DNA from: an uncultured Erysipelotrichaceae bacterium
Lineage (GTDB): Bacteria; Bacillota_I; Bacilli_A; Erysipelotrichales; Erysipelotrichaceae
Direction of reading: 5' to 3'
Length of the DNA: 10,242 nucleotides
Assembly (NCBI GenBank): GCA_902782505.1
Contig: CACZNO010000155.1
Coordinates: 1-10,242 of the forward strand
How positions within the stretch are numbered: the stretch's first letter is position 1; every line of letters begins with the position of its first letter. The position numbers and the translations under genes were made by a program. Positions 6,094 through 10,242 of this stretch are shown here, piece by piece. Under the pieces are notes generated by a model that was not told the DNA's origin, did no database searches, and was given only the letters and a program-made list of their open reading frames with translations.

Positions 6094-7110
6094 TTACTCG
6101 TCCTCCTTTTCTTCCGCTGCCGGAGTGTTGTCGACGGTGCCGTCTTCCTTGACTCCTAACGCAGCCTTGATGGAATCTTCGAGTCCTTCCGCGTGGAATT
6201 TCACGCCGAGTTCGTTCATCTTATCCCACATCGCCGCTTTCTCCATATTCGGATACATGGTCAGGATCCGTTCGAGGCAGTTGATCTCTTCCAGCAGATC
6301 TTCCGCCGCGTCGGTGTCGACATGGATCATGTGGTAACCGTACTTGGAAGTGAACCATTCGCTGGTTTCTCCCGCCTTGGTCGCTAAGCCGTTATCCACG
6401 AATTCCTTGACATAGGTGTTGTAGGAATTCTTGTCCAGATAACCGATCTTTCCGCCGTTGACCGCCGAACCGGCGTCATCGGAATACTTTTCCGCCAGCT
6501 GCGCGAAGGTGTATTCGCCGCTGGCCCAGGCCTTCTTGACTTCTTCCAGCTTCGCGGTTTCTTCTTCCGTCGGCTTTTCGACATCTTCGAACTGCACTAA
6601 GATGTGCGAGACGATCCGCGGGGAATAGCGTTCCGTGAAGGCAGCCCAGAAATCATCGAGGTGCGCCTTGATGTAGGCACGGTCCAGGATCTCCGATTTT
6701 TCCGAATACAGGAGATACTGAACGAAGGATTCGTATCCGAGCGCTTCCGCCTGCTGTTCGAGGTAAGTCGCCGCATAGTCTCCGTAGTAGTTCGCGTAGT
6801 AGTTGATGTACTGCTGCGCCATTGCCTTGGCATTCTTTTCCATATCGTCCGTGGTCTTGGCAACCTGATCGAGCAGTTTTCTCTGCATCACGATGAAGGC
6901 AGCGTCCTTGCCGTCCTTGGCGTAAAACTTATCATATAAATCATCTGCGGTGACGTCTTTCCCGTCAAACGAGTAGACTACACCGGAACCGCCGGCGGTC
7001 TTCCCGGGAAGGGCGTCTTTATTCTGGTCGTAGACGAAGAAGATCGTAATGCCTAACAGGATTACGGCGAGTACCGCTACGAACCAGTTCTTTTTCAGAA
7101 ATTCTTTCAT
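6094..7110 (-). CDS. prsA: Membrane-anchored parvulin-type prolyl isomerase (PrsA-like foldase)
   Basis: A 338-residue extracytoplasmic folding catalyst. K-E-F-L-K-K-N-W is followed by one hydrophobic segment (about 9-27) without a lipobox cysteine, so it is likely an uncleaved anchor, unlike classical lipoprotein PrsA. A helical N-domain (about 45-160) rich in K, D, E, Y and A fits the SurA/PrsA chaperone part. The parvulin domain spans about 163-266: V-S-H-I-L-V (167-172, His169), F-A-Q-L-A-E-K-Y-S-D-D (202-212), N-G-G-K-I-G-Y-L (218-225) and Y-G-Y-H-M-I-H-V (257-264, His260), matching the active-site pattern of working enzymes. An acidic tail rich in E and D follows (about 321-338). It is first in its operon, with AGGAGG at 7120-7125 nine bases before the ATG. 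It likely assists secreted or cell-wall proteins to fold. Confidence 0.92.
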   Translation of the reverse strand: MKEFLKKNWFVAVLAVILLGITIFFVYDQNKDALPGKTAGGSGVVYSFDGKDVTADDLYDKFYAKDGKDAAFIVMQRKLLDQVAKTTDDMEKNAKAMAQQYINYYANYYGDYAATYLEQQAEALGYESFVQYLLYSEKSEILDRAYIKAHLDDFWAAFTERYSPRIVSHILVQFEDVEKPTEEETAKLEEVKKAWASGEYTFAQLAEKYSDDAGSAVNGGKIGYLDKNSYNTYVKEFVDNGLATKAGETSEWFTSKYGYHMIHVDTDAAEDLLEEINCLERILTMYPNMEKAAMWDKMNELGVKFHAEGLEDSIKAALGVKEDGTVDNTPAAEEKEDE

Positions 7111-7145
7111 GCAAAAAATCCTCCTGGTAAAAAACGTTACTTATT

Positions 7146-7175
7146 GATTATAATCTTCCGAAGTTCATAAGTAAA
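7146..7175 (-). promoter_or_regulatory. Promoter of the foldase-HIT operon, with symmetric -10 box
   Basis: Read on the - strand, TATAAT (7147-7152) is preceded at exactly 17 bases by TTTACT (7170-7175; 4 of 6 matches to TTGACA). Transcription would start near 7140 and give a leader of about 30 bases containing AGGAGG. The -10 lies inside a perfect palindrome, GATTATAATC (7146-7155), so a TATAAT also faces the suf genes. TTCAT (7164-7168) and ATGAA (7175-7179) form a 5-base inverted repeat around the -35 area, a possible operator. Confidence 0.65.
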
Positions 7176-7183
7176 TGAAGGAA

Positions 7184-7223
7184 ATTGCGCAGAAACTGAA
7201 ATTTCTCTGAATTTTTCCGCAAT
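7184..7223. repeat. Nested imperfect inverted repeat in the divergent gap
   Basis: ATTGCG (7184-7189) pairs with CGCAAT (7218-7223). Inside it CAGAAA (7190-7195) can pair with TTTCTCTG (7202-7209) if one base bulges. It could fold in RNA only if transcription starts upstream at the symmetric -10 box; otherwise it may be a DNA site. Short and imperfect, so modest support. Confidence 0.35.
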
Positions 7224-7246
7224 CTTTGCCCGGTTCGGTCTTTGCC
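7223..7246 (+). repeat. Direct repeat TCTTTGCC upstream of the sufC promoter
   Basis: TCTTTGCC occurs at 7223-7230 and again at 7239-7246, a period of 16 bases, 25-48 bases upstream of the sufC -10 box. TTCCGCA also occurs twice, at 7215-7221 and 7256-7262. Repeats placed like this could be activator contacts, but chance is not excluded. Confidence 0.35.
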
Positions 7247-7249
7247 GCA

Positions 7250-7260
7250 CGGAAATTCCG
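7250..7260. promoter_or_regulatory. Candidate operator palindrome over the sufC -35 region
   Basis: CGGAA (7250-7254), one central A, TTCCG (7256-7260): a perfect inverted repeat with a one-base centre. It ends 10 bases before the sufC -10 box, so it covers the -35 and spacer region where a dimeric repressor or activator would act. No regulator can be named from the sequence. Confidence 0.45.
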
Positions 7261-7267
7261 CACATTG

Positions 7268-7276
7268 TGATATAAT
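7268..7276 (+). promoter_or_regulatory. Extended -10 promoter of the suf operon
   Basis: TGA followed by TATAAT (7271-7276) is a perfect extended -10 box. The sequence 17 bases upstream has no recognisable -35, as expected for an extended -10 promoter or one needing an activator. The start site is expected near 7283, leaving a leader of about 22 bases with GGAG at 7294-7297. Confidence 0.75.
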
Positions 7277-7305
7277 GTCCGCGATAGAAATATGGAGACG
7301 GTGTT

Positions 7306-8127
7306 ATGGGATTAGAAATTCGCAATCTCCGCGTGTCCGCGGAAGGAAAAGAAATACTGAAAGGCGTCGATCTTACGATCGGTGAAGGAGAAGTCCATGC
7401 GTTAATGGGCCCCAACGGAAACGGAAAGTCCACGCTTCTGGCGACCATCATGGGAAATCCGGACTATACCGTGGAAGAAGGAGAAGTTACCTTCAACGGA
7501 AAAGACCTCCTTTCGATGGCGGTCAACGAACGTGCGAAAGAGGGCATCTTTTTAGGCATGCAGTATCCGCCCGCGATCCCGGGCGTCACCAACTCCGATT
7601 TTTTCCGAGCCGCGATCCGCGCCAAGGAAGGCAAGCCGGTATCGCTGTTCGCGTTCATCAAGAAAATGGATAAGGCGACCAAAGACCTGCAGCTAAAACC
7701 GGACCTGGCGCACCGGTTCCTCAACGAGGGATTCTCCGGCGGCGAAAAGAAGCGCAACGAGATCGTACAGATGATGTTATTGCGTCCGGATCTGGCGATG
7801 CTGGATGAAATCGATTCGGGGCTGGACGTGGACGCGCTGAAACTGGTCGCGGACGCCATCAACGAGATGCGCCGGGACAATCCGAAACTGTCGATCCTGT
7901 TGGTATCCCATTACCAGAGATTTCTGGAACTGGTCGTCCCGACCCATACCCATGTCCTGATCAACGGAAAAATCATGGTGGAAGGCGACGCGGGACTGAC
8001 GGCGAAGATCGACAAGGAAGGCTATAAGTGGATTGAGACGGAATACGACGTCAAGATCGAAGACGAAGAAGCTCCCAAGGCGCCGGTGAGTTTAGGAACC
8101 TGTGCGGTAAAGAAGACCAGAGGTTAG
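7306..8127 (+). CDS. sufC: SufC, Fe-S cluster assembly ATPase
   Basis: A 273-residue ABC-type ATPase that powers the SufBCD scaffold for iron-sulfur cluster assembly in the cytosol. Walker A G-P-N-G-N-G-K-S-T is at 35-43, the Q-loop Gln at 86 (L-G-M-Q-Y-P), the signature F-S-G-G-E-K-K-R at 143-150, Walker B L-A-M-L-D-E-I-D-S-G-L-D at 163-174 with catalytic Glu168, and the H-loop His at 202. The P-G-V-T-N-S-D-F segment (92-99) and the E-I-D-S-G-L-D-V-D-A form are typical of SufC rather than of transporter ATPases, and no membrane partner is encoded nearby. It is about 20 residues longer than usual because of an acidic C-terminal tail that ends near L-G-T-C-A-V-K-K. First gene of the operon; GGAG lies 8 bases before the ATG, and sufD starts one base after the stop codon. 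Confidence 0.97.
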   Translation: MGLEIRNLRVSAEGKEILKGVDLTIGEGEVHALMGPNGNGKSTLLATIMGNPDYTVEEGEVTFNGKDLLSMAVNERAKEGIFLGMQYPPAIPGVTNSDFFRAAIRAKEGKPVSLFAFIKKMDKATKDLQLKPDLAHRFLNEGFSGGEKKRNEIVQMMLLRPDLAMLDEIDSGLDVDALKLVADAINEMRRDNPKLSILLVSHYQRFLELVVPTHTHVLINGKIMVEGDAGLTAKIDKEGYKWIETEYDVKIEDEEAPKAPVSLGTCAVKKTRG

Positions 8128-8128
8128 T

Positions 8129-8914
8129 ATGAAGGAACTTGTATTGCCGGCAGGTGTTTCCCGCTATTCGGTTTCCAAGAATGAAAAGATCCGCATTCTC
8201 GCGAAGGAAAACGCGGAAACACTGATCGAATACACAGCGGAAGAGGAAATGGACCTGACGTGGGAGATCCGGGTGTTCCCGGGGGTGCGCGCGTCGGTGT
8301 TTTTCCTGAACCGTTCGGAAAAGAAAACCGTATCCTCTATGGAAGCGCATATTGCGAAAGACGCGGAATTATCCTTGGGATATCTTGAATGGGGCAAGGA
8401 GGACGCGGATTTCCATGCGCGGGTCCATCTGGAGGAAGACGGCGGATCTTCCCTGATGCGTACGGCGGCGATGGCGCATTCGAAACTCAATTATGATATT
8501 GAAACGATCCATCATGCCCCGCATACCCGCGGAATCATGAAGAATTACGGTCTGGTGACGGACGATACGCCCTGGACGATCGTTTGTGCCGGACGGATCG
8601 AAAAGCACGCCAGACAAAGCGAATCGCGCCAGGAAACCAGAATTCTGACGTTCGCGAAACCGGAAACGGTCAAGGTGCTGCCGATTCTGTATATTGATGA
8701 AAACGACGTACAGGCGTCGCACGCCAACAGTATCGGTCAGCCGGACGCGGAGGCATTATATTATATGGAATCCCGCGGATTAAGCCGTAAGGAAGTCATC
8801 GGCTTACTGGCGGCGGGGTATATCGCGCCGATCGCGGAGGTGTTTGAAGATCCCGCGATGCGCGCCTATATCCGGAAGATGACGGAAAAGAAGGTGAGAG
8901 AATGGAAATCGTAG
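8129..8914 (+). CDS. sufD: SufD, Fe-S scaffold subunit (short form)
   Basis: A 261-residue SufB/SufD core-domain protein, partner of SufB and SufC in the scaffold on which clusters form. The clearest part is the C-terminal half: Y-I-D-E-N-D-V-Q-A-S-H-A-N-S-I-G (188-203), then A-L-Y-Y-M-E-S-R-G-L (209-218) and a closing helical region. His198 aligns with the histidine of E. coli SufD (His360) reported to matter for cluster building. A histidine, not the SufB cysteine, marks it as SufD. It is much shorter than the roughly 420-430 residues of Bacillus or E. coli SufD and lacks most of the N-terminal domain. The frame is intact, and its tight fit between sufC and sufS argues that this is a natural compact form rather than a deletion. 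The ribosome binding site is weak (AGAGG), so coupling to sufC is likely. It overlaps sufS by 13 bases. Confidence 0.9.
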   Translation: MKELVLPAGVSRYSVSKNEKIRILAKENAETLIEYTAEEEMDLTWEIRVFPGVRASVFFLNRSEKKTVSSMEAHIAKDAELSLGYLEWGKEDADFHARVHLEEDGGSSLMRTAAMAHSKLNYDIETIHHAPHTRGIMKNYGLVTDDTPWTIVCAGRIEKHARQSESRQETRILTFAKPETVKVLPILYIDENDVQASHANSIGQPDAEALYYMESRGLSRKEVIGLLAAGYIAPIAEVFEDPAMRAYIRKMTEKKVREWKS

Positions 8915-10140
8915 ATTTGTCGGTTTACCGGAAAGATTTTCCGATGCTGGATCATAAAACGATGAACGGGTATCCGCTGGTCTATTTTGATAACGCGGCG
9001 ACAACGCTTAAGCCGCGCGCCGTCATCGATACGGTGTTGAAGTATTACGAAGACGAAACCACCAACGTGGAACGGGGAGATTCCTCCTTGTCCGCGATGG
9101 TGTCGGCGAAATATGAGAACGTCCGGAAGATCATCGGACGCTTCATCGGATGCGATCCGGAGGAAGTCGTCTATACCTCCGGGGCGACCGGGGCATTGAA
9201 TCTTCTGGCTTACGGATACGCGGAAGAGTACCTGCACGAAGGCGATGTGATCCTGACGTCGGAAGAGGAACACGCGTCGGATCTTCTGCCGTGGTTCCGG
9301 GTCTGCGGGAAAACCGGCGCCGTGATCCGCTATGTCCCGCTGACGGAAACCGGAAGAATCACTCCCGAAAATGTTGAAAAAGCCATGGACGGACAGGTGA
9401 AACTGGTAGCTTTGGCCGGCGTCTCCAACGTCCTGGGGTACGCGTTAGATTTAAAGGAAATCGCGAGGATCGCCCATGCGCATAACGCGCTGTTCGCGGT
9501 GGACGGCGCCCAGGCGGTGCCGCATTTCCGCATCGACGTGAAAGACGCGGATATTGATTTTCTGGCGTTTTCCTCGCACAAGATGTGCGGACCGACCGGT
9601 GCGGGCGTCTTGTACGGAAAAAAGGAACTTCTGAAGAAAATGAAACCGCTGGAACTCGGAGGCGGATCCAATGCCCGGTTTGAACGCAACGGAAAAATTA
9701 TACTGCGGGAGATCCCGGACAAATTTGAGGCCGGGACCCAGCCGATCGAAGGCATTCTCGGCATGGGCGCCGCAGCGGAATATCTGATGGGGATCGGTTT
9801 GGAGAATATTCACGCATATGAACGGAAACTGCGCGATGAACTGGTGGAACGGATGCGCGCGATGGACAATATCGTACTGTACAATCCGGACGCGGAAACC
9901 GGCATTGTGACGTTCAACGTCAAAGGGGTGTTCCCGCAGGACGCCGGAAGTTATCTTTCCAGCCGCGGGATCGCGCTGCGTTCGGGACAGCATTGTGCGA
10001 AGATCCTGCCGGACTTTCTGAAAGTGCCGGGAACGGTGCGGGCATCGTTATATTTTTACAACAACCGGGAAGAATGCGAACGGTTCTTGAAGGCATTGGA
10101 AACCTGCACGGTCGAAAACGCCGTGAGTGTTTTCCTCTAG
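8902..10140 (+). CDS. sufS: SufS, cysteine desulfurase
   Basis: A 412-residue PLP enzyme of fold type I, class V. It takes sulfur from L-cysteine as a persulfide and passes it to SufU for cluster assembly. Seen: Y-F-D-N-A-A-T-T (28-35), T-S-G-A-T-G-A-L-N-L (92-101), His124 in E-E-E-H-A-S-D (stacks on PLP), D-G-A-Q-A-V (201-206), the PLP lysine Lys227 in S-S-H-K-M-C-G-P, catalytic Cys365 in R-S-G-Q-H-C-A, and Arg380 in V-R-A-S. Length fits group II (SufS) enzymes. Two positions differ from the common form: the usual N-V-H-R-G is N-V-E-R-G here (55-59), and the usual A-G-H-H-C is S-G-Q-H-C. The start has AAGGTGA at 8891-8897 and lies inside the end of sufD. The stop codon is part of the sufU ribosome binding site. 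Confidence 0.95.
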   Translation: MEIVDLSVYRKDFPMLDHKTMNGYPLVYFDNAATTLKPRAVIDTVLKYYEDETTNVERGDSSLSAMVSAKYENVRKIIGRFIGCDPEEVVYTSGATGALNLLAYGYAEEYLHEGDVILTSEEEHASDLLPWFRVCGKTGAVIRYVPLTETGRITPENVEKAMDGQVKLVALAGVSNVLGYALDLKEIARIAHAHNALFAVDGAQAVPHFRIDVKDADIDFLAFSSHKMCGPTGAGVLYGKKELLKKMKPLELGGGSNARFERNGKIILREIPDKFEAGTQPIEGILGMGAAAEYLMGIGLENIHAYERKLRDELVERMRAMDNIVLYNPDAETGIVTFNVKGVFPQDAGSYLSSRGIALRSGQHCAKILPDFLKVPGTVRASLYFYNNREECERFLKALETCTVENAVSVFL

Positions 10141-10150
10141 GAGGTGCGTT

Positions 10151-10242
10151 ATGGACAGCATGTTAAAAGACCCCAGTGTGCTGCGGGAAATCATCATGGA
10201 TCACTACCAGTATCCCCGCAACAAGGAACTGAGCGAAGACAA
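10151..10242 (+). CDS. sufU: SufU, sulfur acceptor / scaffold-like protein (5' end only)
   Basis: The first 30 codons are visible before the window ends. The visible L-R-E-I-I-M-D-H-Y-Q-Y-P-R-N-K (11-25) is the hallmark N-terminus of IscU/SufU proteins. In Bacillota this protein is the zinc-bound acceptor that takes persulfide sulfur from SufS. Its cysteines lie beyond the window. AGGAGGTG (10139-10146) is a near-perfect anti-16S match that begins inside the sufS stop codon and ends 4 bases before the ATG. An in-frame Met at codon 4 is an alternative start but has less favourable spacing. Confidence 0.88.
   Translation, partial: MDSMLKDPSVLREIIMDHYQYPRNKELSED

Noticed and set aside
7111..7305. 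Riboswitch, T-box or small RNA gene in the divergent gap
   Set aside because: No T-box sequence, no anti-terminator/terminator pair and no recognised riboswitch core. The sufC leader from its best promoter is only about 22 bases.
9451..9993. - strand open frame of about 180 codons inside sufS
   Set aside because: It lies over the PLP-lysine and neighbouring conserved blocks of SufS and has no features of its own.
1..10242. Mobile element, phage, CRISPR array or defence system
   Set aside because: No transposase, integrase, terminal repeats, spacer-repeat array or defence-type protein is seen. Gene content and coding style are even across the window.

Overview
The window looks like chromosome of a low-to-mid GC Bacillota (Firmicutes) bacterium. 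The signs are the sufC-sufD-sufS-sufU gene order, strong AGGAGG-type ribosome binding sites, a PrsA-like foldase beside a HIT gene, and the style of the proteins. The compact SufD and the general gene content suggest an Erysipelotrichia-like gut or oral lineage. That placement is inference and no rRNA or marker search supports it. I see no mobile element, CRISPR array, tRNA or rRNA gene.

Region 1 (1-3368, + strand) is a tightly packed run of six genes that ends at a strong intrinsic terminator. It holds the 3' end of a HAD phosphatase (phosphoglycolate phosphatase type), a monoglyceride-lipase-like alpha/beta hydrolase, an 83-residue protein resembling the isolated middle domain of fatty acid kinase FakA, an acylphosphatase, an esterase-D-type alpha/beta hydrolase, and a membrane-anchored DUF4097-like beta-repeat protein. 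Genes overlap or lie within about 20 bases of each other, so they are probably co-transcribed from a promoter left of the window. Several members act on acyl or phosphoryl esters.

Region 2 (3369-4822) is a single MATE-family efflux gene. Its extended -10 promoter sits so close to the ATG that the mRNA may be nearly leaderless. A bidirectional terminator separates it from the next, convergent operon.

Region 3 (4820-7175, - strand) is an export and folding operon read right to left: a membrane-anchored parvulin foldase (PrsA type), a second PrsA-like lipoprotein whose isomerase domain looks degenerate, and a HIT-family nucleotide hydrolase. Its promoter lies in the 195-base divergent gap 7111-7305.

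Region 4 (7184-10242, + strand) is the SUF iron-sulfur cluster assembly operon. SufC is the ATPase, SufD the scaffold partner (a short form), SufS the cysteine desulfurase and SufU the sulfur acceptor, cut by the window end. SufB is expected just beyond. The gap upstream of sufC holds an extended -10 promoter, an 11-base palindrome over the -35 region, short direct repeats and a symmetric second -10 box, which together look like a regulated divergent promoter.

Most of the window is ordinary housekeeping sequence. The items most worth a second look are the free-standing FakA-like domain in its acyl-ester gene cluster, the suf/prsA divergent regulatory region, the near-leaderless MATE gene, and the active-site variants in SufS.
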